22,507 nt of DNA from Elysia marginata (GCA_019649035.1 BMAT01012290.1:20789-43295); one strand, 5' to 3'; positions 1 through 10,242 are shown, counted from the stretch's first letter. The notes: a model not told the origin generated them from the letters alone. Program-made: numbers and translations.

Positions 1-309
1 TACGCAGGCCAGCAATTTCCTAACCTTTTGCTCTTAGTATTTGTAAAAAGTATATAGGGCGCCGCCAACAAAGTAGGCTATTGTAAAATTTTAATGTAGA
101 TTTAGAACGCAGCTCAGAATTTACTGTTGCAACGTACACAGCATTGAATTTTTTATAGCAGTAATAACAATAATAATCAAAAGCAGAGGAACAAAATTAA
201 TAACGCGCCTTGCGGTTTATTTATCTGAGGTTTTGAAGGTTTTCTGTCATGTTTTCAGATAAGATCAAAGTGTGAATACTACCATATGTTGCCGAAGAAG
301 GGTTTAAAA
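1..309. other. non-coding, no recognised feature
   Basis: AT-rich sequence. I see no convincing coding frame, RNA gene or known repeat here. The only long open frame that reaches into it is an antisense Ser/Leu-rich artefact of the neighbouring GA repeat. Confidence 0.5.
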
Positions 310-440
310 AAGAGAGGACAGCGAAAGACAGAGAAAGAGAAAGGGAGAGATAGAGAGGAGGGAGAGAGAGAGAGAGAGAGAGGCGGGGTTGATTGAGGAG
401 GGAGGGGAGGGGAAACAAAGACGAAGACAGAGAGATAGAA
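310..440. repeat. purine-rich GA/GGA microsatellite tract
   Basis: Nearly all-purine stretch made of GAGA, GGAGG and GACA steps. A pure (GA)n core lies at about 361-382. The antisense translation is a low-complexity Ser/Leu string, so the open frame on the minus strand is not a gene. Confidence 0.85.
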
Positions 441-444
441 GTTA

Positions 445-530
445 CAGGGAAAGAAGTTTCTAGGCCTTCAGTGAACACACAGGGAAAGAAGTTTCTAGGC
501 CTTCAGTGAAGTTTCTAGGCCTTCAGTGCA
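445..530. repeat. short tandem duplication (35-bp and 20-bp periods)
   Basis: A 31-bp segment ending in TAGGCCTTCAGTGAA occurs at 445-475 and again identically at 480-510, giving a 35-bp period. Its last 20 bases are repeated once more at 511-530 with one change near the end (GTGAA to GTGCA). The near-identity implies recent duplication, probably replication slippage beside the GA tract. Confidence 0.85.
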
Positions 531-2442
531 GTTTGAATCTCTATTCTCATTGAAATGGTTGTGTCACAAAGCTAAAAAAAATCACCTCTGTTAAGATTTT
601 AATATGCTAGGTTTTTGCTCTTGAAAAGATAAGAAGAGTGGCACTAACCACACGAATATAAAATATTTAGGCCAATATTTCGGCTAATATTTTTTTTTCA
701 TTTTACGTAACCGATTTTATTTCTTCTAACATGATAAAAATTAGGTTATGTTGATCGACGTTTTCTTAAAATGTGTGAGAGTGCATACGTCGCTACCGCA
801 AATCGAACCGAGGAACACAAGGAATTTTTTTTTAAAAAGCTAAAAGACACGCCCAATAGAGTTGATAAAGTAGTGCGGTAACAATGTGCATTTCTAAAAG
901 TTATTCTACCTGTTCGGTCCATGTTACCTGAACTCCAGACTAATCTCGCAGAATTACAAAACAACAGGATTAATTTTGTTAAGACTAAAGTATAATAAGT
1001 TTAAAAATGAGGTTACACTGTCAAATTATAGAAACCTGACATGAGATCCGGCATCGATTGGGCCTACCTATAAAAACGATCGAATTGAAAGATAGGATTA
1101 GATTTATGTAGGCTACACAAGGAACAAGGAACAGGACAATCAATGCCCTCGCTGTGAACAGTTTGTTGATGTATGAATAGGCATACACGCACAGTATGGC
1201 CTAGATAATTTAGACTGTCAGCTTTCAGTAGGCCTACCGCTCTCTATTTTCAGTCTGTTTAATATAATTTGCCGCAAAGCCGATATGGGATTCTGACCTT
1301 TTAAATTTTCATTCTTACCCTTTTACAAGAACTGGGCGAATTTAATTCGAATAAACTACGTTGTTTGTTTGTTTTTTTTTTGTTTTTTTTTTTGTTTATT
1401 TTTGTTGTCACAAGCTTAATAAACTTTGCTTGCATTGGTTGTAAGGAAAGCATCGGTGTTTTTACAATAATGATTTAGTTGGTCAACGAATACCCTACAG
1501 CATCTTTTTACCCACTTATGAGTAAATGGCCATTATTATCCCTGCTACTGAAAATCTGTAGACCTATTGAAGACTTAGGATGTGGGTCCTAGCTTGCTTT
1601 TGGAGCTGCATGTTATAGAAATAAATTTAAAAAGACAGACAAGACCACATTATATTATCTACCTTTCTCAACCTAACAGGTGTTATTTTAGGAGATAAAG
1701 CGATAACAAAGAGCGAACGAGACTTTTTTTTATTCATTAGCTAACAGTAACAAAGAGACGAGACAAGATAAGCGATTTACGTCAAAACAGAGGTGTGTTA
1801 AGTACGGTAGATTTTCTTTCTGACCAAATCTCTACAGTTTGTTCGACACTCATTATACTTAATGAGGCAGAAAATATTAGCATTTAGATTTGAGAATGAC
1901 CAAAATTTATTAGTCAGATAACTTTTGTCAGAAAACGTCAAAACCAATTAACCGTTCATACAAGTAAAATAAGAACATGACGAACTTTTTTGACTGACTT
2001 TATAGGCCCTAGCTCATCCTTAGGATAGTTATTTCCATTGTTTGGTTTTTTTTTTGGTTTATAAATCCCAACCCCCCCTCCAGATGTTAGTATCGACATT
2101 TTGGTACGTCCAGTTTTTCCCTCACTTTAAAATGTCACCAACTCAGAACAGTTCTTCATAAATTTTGAACCTTATATAAAGTAGCCGAACATTCTCGATT
2201 TCTTTCCAATGCCACTACCGCCCTGTATTTCAGGAAAGCAAGAGAAGGAAGAAAACATTCTGTAAATAAATGGACATGATAATCGTTATACATAAGCGTG
2301 ATGAGAAGAATGTAAGAGAGACTTTAGGGATTAAGATAAATAGATAATGCCCACATTTTGTCTCACTTAAAATTTTAAAAAAAGTGTGTTCTGATAATTA
2401 TTCTTATTAAGAATGTCATAAAGGGCTGCTCCTTATCAATTC
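531..2442. other. non-coding AT-rich stretch
   Basis: No gene seen. It contains a T-rich low-complexity run at 1361-1408 (TTTG/T-tract), a C-run at about 2071-2081, and scattered AGGCCT/TAGGCCTA words. Open frames are short and show no domain signal. Confidence 0.5.
1361..1408. repeat. T-rich low-complexity run
   Basis: TTTG steps followed by two long T homopolymers. It could be the reversed poly(A) tail of an old retroposon, but no element body is recognisable beside it. Confidence 0.6.
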
Positions 2443-2478
2443 AAAGAAGAAGAAGAAGAAGAAGAAGAAGAAGAAGAA

Positions 2479-2525
<47 letters not shown>

Positions 2526-2536
2526 AGAAAAAGAAA
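2443..2536. repeat. (GAA)n trinucleotide microsatellite
   Basis: About 28 consecutive GAA/AGA units, with one AGG interruption near 2500 and an A-rich decaying end (GAAAAAGAAAAG). Long GAA tracts can adopt triplex (H-DNA) structure; that is general knowledge, not shown here. The array is long enough to be length-polymorphic. Confidence 0.95.
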
Positions 2537-2855
2537 AGTAAGTCAGAGGAAAGATGGATTTTTAGTCTAATAAACTGTTCTTCTAAACCTAATGTAAACT
2601 CTTTTTTATAGACCCGCTGCTTTATTTCTTAAGATAAGTAGACGTGTTTCTTCTCAGTAAAAAAAAAGTTTTGACCTTGAGCTGTTATGAAACCTGCAAC
2701 TAAACTGGTTTATATAATGAGTTAAAATATTAATTTCATGTGATTTTTTTCTCTCCAGTTCTATTGAACGGGTTATCATATTTGTTATACATATGAATGT
2801 TAAGAAAAATTGCTCCTCTAAGAGGAGATAGAGTTTCGTACATCTAAGAACATTT

Positions 2856-2869
2856 GTCAAAAGAACAGG
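2856..2869. repeat. target-site duplication, left copy
   Basis: GTCAAAAGAACAGG immediately precedes the SINE tail. It matches GTCAAAAGAATAGG at 3174-3187 on the other side of the SINE with one mismatch in 14. Confidence 0.8.
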
Positions 2870-3173
2870 TTGGTTGGTTGCTTGCTTGAATTTAACGTCT
2901 CTTTTCAACTACAAGGTTATATCAGAGATGGCGCTTGGGATAATTGAACTTGTGCTGTCACAGTGTGATGTAAGGAGCGCTTGCATACACCACACCCAGT
3001 CACATTATCCTGACACCGGGCCGACCAGACTTAGCACTAAATCCATAATGCCAGACACTAGGTGGATCAGCTGCTAATACCAGTTTTAAGGTCCTTGGTT
3101 TGACTCGACCGGGGGTCGAACCACGCACCTCCCGATCTCTGGGCGAGTGTCTTACCGCTAGGCCACAGAGCCG
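2870..3173 (-). mobile_element. tRNA-derived SINE with V-domain-like centre, minus strand
   Basis: Read on the minus strand, the element starts at 3173 with a tRNA-like head. The head has a pol III A box (TGGCCTAGCGGTAAG) and a B box (GGTTCGACCCC) with normal spacing. A body of about 200 bp follows, carrying the motif GTTGAAAAGAGACGTTAAA. The element ends in a CAAGCAAGCAACCAACCAACC-type simple tail near 2870. The GACGTTAAA motif resembles the central domain of V-SINEs, including the bivalve BivaV group; this family placement comes from memory and is tentative. A 14-bp direct repeat (2856-2869 and 3174-3187) brackets it exactly, so both ends and full length (304 bp) are well supported. The open minus-strand frame through it (3000-3497) is not a gene. 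Confidence 0.85.
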
Positions 3174-3187
3174 GTCAAAAGAATAGG
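3174..3187. repeat. target-site duplication, right copy
   Basis: GTCAAAAGAATAGG, partner of 2856-2869. The single C/T difference implies the insertion is not brand new. Confidence 0.8.
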
Positions 3188-3892
3188 ACAGGTCAATTTT
3201 AGAGCGTAGACGTTTTACTGAGTGAGCAAAAAGATACCCAATACGTCTCTTTAAGCAGGGCTGGCTATGGATGTGTACCTGGTAAGAGACCAAACACTGA
3301 GCAGCGTGGAAAATATCGATAAAAACATAGTTTACATCTTTAGGGTTGATGATTTTTTTTTGGGAGGGAGAAGTAGTGTTCACTCCGCCGACCATGTTCA
3401 TGTGATGAGACAAGTTGGGGGGAAATGGATAATTTAGAAAGGACGGGATCATGAGAATTTCCACCAACAGAAATTGGTTTATCGAAAGTGAACTCAAACT
3501 AGTGAAAGAGAAAGTGAATCACGAAAGGGACACAAGAAAGGTACAGTTACGAGGAATGTGGCTGTTAAGGTTTATGCATGCATTACAAAAGTCGTATCTA
3601 GTTGTTTGTCGGAAAAAAACTATACTAGCTTTATTATCGAGATAATATACCGTATGATGTAGCGTACATACTGACTCTAACTCAAGAAAGCGTTGTATCC
3701 TTGATACAATGTCTAATAATGCTGGTTATACTAGACAAAAAAAAAACAACAATTGATCTGTTTGTTTGCTTATTTTACTTTAAGAGGCCAGGCACATATT
3801 AAAGCGCTTAGAGGAGCGACTAAGGAAGAGAAAAAGGGAAAATCTAGACTACTTGAAGAAAGAAAGACAAATATTTTAGAAAATGAGAAAGG
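3188..3892. other. non-coding, no recognised feature
   Basis: Short open frames on both strands (for example 3451-3645) show no domain, no unusual codon use and no splice context that I can support. Confidence 0.45.
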
Positions 3893-3992
3893 GCGAGGAA
3901 GAGAGAGGAGAGTGAGAGGGAGACAGACAGACAGATAGGTAGAGAGACAGAAAGACTCAGACAGACCGACAGAGACAAACAGAGAGACAGAG
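3893..3992. repeat. imperfect GACA/GAGA microsatellite
   Basis: Degenerate array of GACA, GACAGA and GAGA units, with an AGACAGACAGACAGA core near 3921-3935. Antisense frames through it give Ser/Leu/Cys low-complexity peptides and were not accepted as genes. Confidence 0.85.
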
Positions 3993-4850
3993 TGGCCGAC
4001 GGACTTATGCCGAAGTATGGCGTGTGGTAATGAAAGTAAGAGAAACTTTTTTCCTGCAATTTGAAATTTTTGTGTTATGAATAAAATACCTGACGTCTGA
4101 ATAAACTGCTGAATATGCATCTTAACAAATACGTGTGTTTAATGTGTGCCACTTTGAGACTTTACTCTTTCAGCGAGTGGAATCAAGCCTTTTGTACGTT
4201 TTTTATCATGTTTTTTTTTTCAAACGGACCTGATTTGATTTGATTTTCTCAGTAAAAACACTAAACATGCTTTGCACACAAAAAACGACTTCAAGAGTAA
4301 CAAGTCAAGGACATGTACATGTATTGAGATATAAAAATCTGCAGAAGGTCACCTATGCAAAAACGCTTTTTTCTGATGATTAAGAAAAATTATTGTGCAT
4401 GCATGACCGGAGAATAAGACGCGCTGACCTGGTAACGGGCATGGACCTAAACCTGACAGATTAAGGATAAGGAGATGGCGTGTTTGTGTAACATGTGTGT
4501 TCAATTTTATGCCAACAGCCCTGGACTGAACCCACCTCGCACATGCGCTATATTCCTCATCGGGTTTTGGGTAGTTTCGGAATGGAAACAACAATCCAAT
4601 ACGCTGGAATTGAGCGCAGGGTGTATCCTGATTTTATGTCATATTTTGTGCGCATGGCCAGAGGAGAAAGCTTCCATCTCAAATCGTGGCAGGCAAGCAA
4701 CTGAAACAAGTAAATACTAAGTAAATGTCGTTTTACATGAAGAGTAACGATGACTGCGAACCGTCTCTGCACCGATAAATGGCCCCTTTACAAATTTTTC
4801 TTATCTCCTTTTTTCAGCCTGTTTCTTCCTGTTTTTCTCTATCTATCTTT
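3993..4850. other. non-coding, no recognised feature
   Basis: Mixed-composition DNA with a small TGATT-type repeat near 4229-4246. Overlapping short frames at 4349-4772 lie on both strands with no recognisable protein. Confidence 0.45.
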
Positions 4851-5480
4851 AAAATCATCAATGATGCTAAACTTAAACAGCAGGATAAATTTAAATACTT
4901 GGGAACAATAATAACAAGCGACGGTAGAAACAACAATGAAATAGCAGCTAGAATTGCACATGCAAAGACCAGCTTTCAGAAGATGAGAGCAGTCCTAACA
5001 AATAAACATATTTCTATCCAAACAAGGAAAAGAGTCCTCCAATGCTACATAGAACCAATTCTTTTGTATGGATGCGAAGCATGGACCATATCAAAACAAA
5101 TGGAAGCAAAACTTGAGGCAACAGAAATGTGGTTTCTTAGACGAATGCTCCGAATTTCTTGGACAGAGAGAAAGTCAAACGAGACTGTATTAATTGAAGC
5201 TAATTCAAGAAGATCACTTATCAAGACCATAAGAAAACGTCAAGCCACTTTTCTAGGCCATGTCATGCGGAGAGAAAAATTAGAACATCTCATAACAACA
5301 GGAAAGCTTGATGGAAAAAGAGGCAGGGGAAAACAAAGGGAAAAAATGATGGATGGACTAAAGCGCTGACTGGGATCTGGAAGTTCGACAGAGACAATGA
5401 CAGCTATGGGACATCGGGAGTTATGGAGAAACATGATCGCCGACGCTTCAAAGCATGGCACTGGATGATGATGATGATCT
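4851..5480 (+). mobile_element. RTE/BovB-like LINE, 3' end of ORF2 (5'-truncated)
   Basis: The frame encodes the C-terminal part of a non-LTR retrotransposon polymerase. It begins just before the conserved FKYLGTIITSDG block (about 4890), continues through LLYGCEAWT and FLGHVMRRE, and ends in a basic GKRGRGKQR segment. The catalytic endonuclease and polymerase cores are absent, so this is a 5'-truncated copy. The frame meets TGA at 5367-5369 where the family normally has Trp (...GLKRW...). It then continues open in the same frame with ELWRNMIADASKHGT to a stop at 5466-5468, so a single TGG-to-TGA change explains the premature stop. The element finishes in a (GAT)n tail (5463-5478), as RTE-type LINEs commonly end in short simple repeats. 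Residues upstream of 4851 in the open frame are unrelated flank. Non-functional. The clade call rests on BovB-like motif order. Confidence 0.85.
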
Positions 5481-5593
5481 TTAAAATTGCTTCCTGTCTA
5501 TAGCTTTTGTAGCTGTTCCTTTATTTACATTGGTCCGCCACCTTCGGCATTATCTTTTTTCTCGTCTCTGCTTTTCTTCTGTAGCCTATCATT

Positions 5594-5802
5594 CTTATTC
5601 CATATTATCCTCTTTTTCCTCTCTCTTATTCCATATCCTCTTTCACCTTTCTCTTATTCCATATCATCTCTCACCTCTCTCTCTCTTATTCCGTATCCTC
5701 TTTCACCTCTCTCTCTTATTCCATATCCTCTCTCACCTCTCTCTCTTATTCCATATTCTCTTTCACTTCTCTCTTATTCCGTATCCTCTTTCACCTCTCT
5801 CT
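5594..5802. repeat. CTTATTCC minisatellite, seven 28-32-bp units
   Basis: Units start at 5594, 5625, 5653, 5685, 5715, 5745 and 5773. Each begins CTTATTCC[A/G]TAT and ends in a pyrimidine tract (TCACCTCTCT), with lengths of 28-32 bp. Length differences are CT-slippage in the tail of each unit. Two plus-strand frames read through the array as Ser/Leu/Pro/Tyr repeats (SLIPYPLSP); these are by-products of the repeat, not evidence for a protein. Confidence 0.9.
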
Positions 5803-6213
5803 TGCTCGTTGTCCATAACTCCTCCTTTCTATTTCTTTGCCTTGCTACAATATTCCCATCTTTATTCTCGGCTTCTTTCTTCTCTCTGAGCGGATCTCAG
5901 TTCTTTCCTATTCTAGCTTTCTTTTTTTTCATTTTGTTTAATTTTTTACGCACTACTGAATTCTTATTCTCTTGTATTGTTACTGCTCTTCAGCTTTTCC
6001 TTTTTTTTACACCAGTAACAATCAAGGTAGAAACAAACTCCTATTTGCTTATCAACAGGTTTGTCCTTTGGTGACATTGTTGACATTTTAGACTCTTTCT
6101 TCCGCCTCTGGCTATTTTTAGATCAAGTGTTGATCACAAATTGGGGAGGTTTGTTTTGAAGAGCAAAAAAAAAGGTTTATTGATTTAAAAACAGATTTAA
6201 AAAAAAATATTTT
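5803..6213. other. pyrimidine-rich non-coding spacer
   Basis: T/C-rich on the plus strand up to about 6010, then AT-rich. The hydrophobic open frame across 5487-6074 follows from T-richness. No gene is supported. Confidence 0.5.
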
Positions 6214-6523
6214 ATACACTATAGGGCCTATTAATCCCTTTCGGGATTTTTGGCTTCGTTAGCCTAACTGTGTCGCCACAGAGCGGCGCCACTAATGCCC
6301 CAGTAGACCGGTGCATTTAAAGGACATTTTAAACCTGAAGGCACATATCAAAAATTCAAGAATTGTCTGTAGTGTGTGCCTATGTTACAAGTAGGTGGAT
6401 TGAGGAAAGTTAAGGAAAATTGCTTTCCCAAGGCAAATTGCTTTCCCAAGGCTATTGGTTGGGAATTGAACCCGCGACCTCCAGTCCGAGTCCGACGCGC
6501 TAACCATCCTGCCACGCTGCCCT
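6214..6523 (-). mobile_element. tRNA-derived SINE family 2, near full-length copy
   Basis: On the minus strand it starts near 6523 with GGGCAGCGTGGCAGGATGG, has an A-box-like TGGTTAGCGCG and a B box GGTTCAATTCC. The body matches the plus-strand element at 20094-20411: TTGGGAAAGCAA, TGGGGCATTAGTGGCGC, CTCTGTGGCG, CTAACGAAGCC and a GTGTAT end. This copy carries an 18-bp tandem duplication (6417-6434 and 6435-6452, AAATTGCTTTCCCAAGGC). I could not find a clear target-site duplication, so the outer ends are good to only a few bases. Confidence 0.85.
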
Positions 6524-6804
6524 CGTATTATATTAGCACTGTCACCCATACCGCGCTATTGCTTACCACGAGTGAGCCCTCCAGCACACAACTTGTTTTC
6601 GACACAACCCACGACCTACCGTATATAACCCGGACACATTTGACATAATCACTCTGGCTGCGGCAAAGAAAGCCCCGGGGGCTCAACGCATCGGGGCTCT
6701 CTGGCGTTTATATCCAGTAGGCAGGGAAGCCCGGCTGAAACTTATTATTGAGGGGTCACAATTAAAAACCAAATAGTAAAACTCCACTCTTAAAACCATT
6801 TTAT
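6524..6804. other. spacer with a GC-rich patch
   Basis: 6655-6740 is distinctly GC-rich for this window and contains the palindrome AGCCCCGGGGGCT (about 6670-6682) and a further GGGGCT/AGCCC pairing. It could be a remnant of another repeat or structured RNA, but nothing is identifiable. Confidence 0.35.
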
Positions 6805-7416
6805 CATTAGGGACAATAATAGCCTAGTAAACGATATTTACCAAGTTGAAGTTTGCTAGAAATTCCACGGACCGCTAATAGTCATCCTTATAATATTAAT
6901 ATCATCAATAGATCACGAAGAAGGTAAAATTTATATTGTTAATGTTTACAGTCCATGCAGAGAACAATAGAAAATTATTTTTATGAATGAGCTGGAAAAG
7001 ATAGTTAAAGAGAAAGTGAGAAACGATGAGGGGGCAAAATTTTATTTGAATTTGAGATTTTATGTAATGGATAACACAATGAATGTAATAACAGGGAATC
7101 CACATCCAATATCAATAATATCCAAACTTAATAACGTTGTATTAATTAGAATTTGGTTAACAGATTGTTGGAAAGCACACAACCGAAACAAAAAGGATCT
7201 CCTTGGAAAAGAGGCACACCGGTTAGCACTAGGATGTTAGGCTATATCTTATTTGGGAATAATTTAATGGCCTAAGCCGAAAACTCTCATTTTAACTCCT
7301 TTAGTTTCACAGACCACAGAGCGGTCATGACAACACTAAACTTCGAGACCTTTATACACGGCCCTTCTTTCTACAAATACAAGTCTGCTGAACGATCCAG
7401 GTAGCGTTGATGTAAA
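6805..7416 (+). mobile_element. decayed LINE ORF2 endonuclease domain (APE-like)
   Basis: The plus strand encodes a broken apurinic-type endonuclease domain of a non-LTR retrotransposon. In order: KIYIVNVYSP (about 6927-6956), a polar helix region, VMDNTMNVITGNPHP (about 7065-7110), LTDCWKAHNRNKKD (about 7156-7197), a frameshifted GYILFGNNLM (about 7240-7270), then FTDHRAV (about 7305-7330), FYKY and LLNDPGSVDV up to the MITE. The TDHRAV element corresponds to the conserved [S/T]DH catalytic histidine motif. The expected GDFN motif has been lost by small deletions before VMDN, and an in-frame TAG follows SPCREQ (about 6971-6973). At least two frame changes are needed. Non-functional. The exact LINE clade is not determined. 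Confidence 0.8.
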
Positions 7417-7635
7417 TAGAGACCTTTAGGACACGCACCGTGTCTCACCACGCGTACGTGAAAATCGGGAAAGCAGATTGAGAAACTATAAAAATAATGA
7501 AACCAGTTTCTAAAAATAGACCCACAGACGTTCTATTTTTAGAAACTGGTTTCATTATTTTTATAGTTTCTCAATCTGCTTTCCCGATTTTCACGTGCGC
7601 GTATTGAGACACGGTGCGCGTGCTAAAGGTCTCTA
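7417..7635. mobile_element. 215-bp palindromic MITE, copy 1 (with TA flanks)
   Basis: The element proper is 7419-7633, flanked by TA at 7417-7418 and 7634-7635. The left arm 7419-7520 (102 nt) and right arm 7532-7633 are inverted repeats with 5 mismatches, joined by an 11-nt loop CCCACAGACGT at 7521-7531. Termini are GAGACCTTTAG...CTAAAGGTCTC. It has no coding capacity. The TA flanks fit a Tc1/mariner-superfamily or similar TA-targeting transposase acting in trans; that is inference, since no autonomous partner is in the window. It lies exactly at the junction between the LINE endonuclease remnant and a SINE head. Confidence 0.92.
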
Positions 7636-7713
7636 TGGTCGGGAATCGAACCCGCGACCTCCAGATCTCGAGTCCGACGCGATAGCGGCGATAACCACTC
7701 CGCCACTCTGCCC
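7636..7713 (-). mobile_element. SINE family 2, isolated tRNA-like head
   Basis: On the minus strand from 7713: GGGCAGAGTGGCGGAGTGGTTA, then GTCGGACTCGAGATCTGGAG and the B box GGTTCGATTCC, ending CCCGACCA. It matches the heads of the copies at 6523 and 20094. It carries a 9-bp insertion-like duplication (ATCGCCGCT) after GGTTA. The element stops at the end of the tRNA-like part, next to the MITE, and the SINE body does not resume on the other side of the MITE. The copy was therefore truncated independently. Not a functional tRNA gene: the cloverleaf spacing is disturbed. Confidence 0.75.
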
Positions 7714-10242
7714 TTTCTTTTGTAAAGGCTGGGGTTTTATCAAATATTAGACCTATATTTTCTTTCGCATCGTATTGTCTTTGCAGAGTATGGTGGTGCT
7801 TTTTTCAGTATATCCGATGATGTAGCGTATTTTAGGTCTGAATTGGTAAAATCCCATACGTACTAACTTAAGGTTGCAGCGGACTGTTTATGTACTAGAT
7901 ATAAGCTGGAACTGTCACAGTTGGTTATTATCTAGATCTGTTATCCATAATAAGGTATTATTTTGTTTCTTTGACGTTTTCTTTCACGGCCGCTTGGTAA
8001 ACTTGATTAAAAGCACATCAGCATAATTATCGTTTCCACCGAAAAAGTTCTCAACTCGACCAATAATATAAATATGATATGGTTTTTTAAATGACAATAA
8101 CCTTTTGCAACAAATAAATATTTAGTAAAACCTGCTAGTGGCTAGTAGTTTTTTTCTACATGAAATGCGTTTTTCTCCATAAGCAAAATATGAATATTGC
8201 CAGTATCGAATGAGGTGTTTTTTAATTGTCATAAACAGATTCTATAATCTTTGTGAGGATCCATAATCATAAAGCCAGAATCCAACACACATTATCAGCT
8301 TATAATATAAACATATTTCTCAATCGCCTTCATTTTGCCTTCTTATGTGTTGCTAAATATGTAGATGTCCATCTAAAACGTATTGTAATGAAAATTTATA
8401 TTTTCTCCTATATTTTCATTTACTGTTTCAAAGCTATTGAGAAGGGTTTTTTTCTTGTATTTGTTTGTCGCTGTGACAATAGGTCGTCTTGCGTAAAAGC
8501 CAGCTTATGGTGCAAATTTTTTTAAATTAGTGAACATTTAATTTTAATTTTGAAAAGGTCCAATTTAATCCTAATAGTTCTAGCAGAAGGCAGTGGATTT
8601 ATTGATGCTAAAACTAAAGTATCATAGATACTTCCAACACTTGCACCATCAGTACTTAGTTCCCACTCTTTGAAATTCATTTCAGAATCACCCGTGACTC
8701 AAAAAGTGTGACTTTTTCCATGTCAATATCAGTCGCTACATAATGAATTCTGTGCTCTCAATATTATGTTCTGTAAAAATTATTTGTGTTCAAAATTTTG
8801 CCTTCAGCCATTACATATTTCAAGCAAGATTATTAGACATGGTTTTAGTTCTGAAACATTTTATTCAACCTCAAAGCCTGACATGACATCACTCGCGACA
8901 CGTCATACGACCTTTTGTGACAGGCACATTTACAATTTCGTTCTTACGTAATCTACAACCTACCATAAGACTTTGGTATAATGCTTTAAAAAATTTTTAC
9001 ATTTTTTTAAAGATGAGTATATTTATTTTTAAAGAACTTTATAGACTCACATGTCGAATGCTTTTTTTTTCGAAATTTATTTGCTATTTTCATTTCTCTT
9101 AAAAAAGTCTACGTCTATTTTGCATAAGATATATTCGGATTTTTGTAACTATCCCAGTCTCATACGCTCTTCTTTGGGTGAGTTTTCAGATTAATCAACG
9201 ATTCAAAAAAAAAAAAACAAAAAAAAATAACCTACAACACGCTGTCTAATATTTCATTTAGATTAGAGGAAACTTACCTGACAGTTGTTTTAGATTTGCT
9301 TCTGGAATAAAGCTGGAATTAACACATGAGTTAAAACAATATAGGTTAATTTAATGCATGGTCATAAAAGAAATTTTCTTTGTTAGGATTTTAATTTTAA
9401 GGCAAATTAGGATACTAAATGATGAATAAAAATATAATAAAGATTTAAACAAAAAACGCTGAAAATATAATATTGCGATCTTTATCTTTTTCAGACGATA
9501 TTGGGTTATTTCACTCCTTACTATGCAAAGCATTTGTTAACGATGCCGACATTGTATTAACGTTACTTTTAAGTACAAATCTTGCCTTAAAAACAACAAG
9601 AAATCTGTTTTTACTTCAAAAAATATGTCTATTGTAAGCTAAAATGAACACAAAAAACAAGGCGACTGACAGGATTTGTATATACCTATTGTAAATCAGC
9701 TACTACTATTCTTGATTGTCGATCTATGTAGTAACCAATACAGTAAATCGTGTACATGAGGAAAACAAAGATCACGTCCACTTTTCAACTGCCGTACTTA
9801 AAAAAAGGTGTTTGTCATTATTGTGTTAGCCTGCGTTGAAGATGACTTGTAATTAGTCTCCATCGTCGTCCATGATTGGAGATCTTTCAAGTAAAAAGTC
9901 GGTTCAAAGTTTCCTTGAATCATTCATTGTTTCATTTCGCTCTATCTTGGAATTAGGTGTTGGTGTAGTGTTGCTCCATATTTTAGATTTCAAACACTAA
10001 AAAAGTGATGATCGCTTTTTAGGTCAAGATGATTTTTCAAGTATGTATAATTATAAATGGGGTCTTTATTTTTTATACATTAATGAAACACGGCTGTCTT
10101 CTTTCACCCTGCTAAAGTTGTTTTATAGTTGGCCATACTCAATGTCTAGTGTAAGATATCTCATACTATCTAAGCTAAAGTTAGTCCTTCATTCTTACCA
10201 TATGAAGAGTTATAATTTTCTCCAACGTTAGATGTCGTCGTT
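7714..10242. other. 2.5-kb AT-rich non-coding stretch
   Basis: No gene, RNA or known repeat recognised. Short open frames at 8253-8525, 8766-8951, 8917-9102 and 9351-9533 are Phe/Ile/Lys/Tyr-rich, as expected from AT-rich DNA. An A-rich run lies at 9205-9229. Confidence 0.5.

Noticed and set aside
221..478. 85-codon minus-strand Ser/Leu-rich frame
   Set aside because: It is the translation of the GA microsatellite and shows no domain.
3000..3497. 165-codon minus-strand frame
   Set aside because: Its second half is the tRNA-like head and body of the SINE at 2870-3173, and the first half has no recognisable protein.
3770..4120. 116-codon and overlapping minus-strand frames
   Set aside because: They arise from the GACA/GAGA microsatellite (Cys/Leu/Ser strings).
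5487..6074. 195-codon plus-strand frame and its overlapping partner, resembling a repetitive membrane protein
   Set aside because: Both are driven by the CTTATTCC minisatellite and pyrimidine-rich flanks. Two phases are open at once, as expected from repeat composition.
6450..6523. possible tRNA gene on the minus strand
   Set aside because: A and B boxes are present, but the sequence continues into a body shared with the element at 20094, so it is a SINE head.
7636..7713. possible tRNA gene ending in CCA on the minus strand
   Set aside because: The arm spacing is disrupted by a 9-bp duplication and the sequence matches the SINE heads. The terminal CCA is shared with the CCGACCATG context of the other copy.
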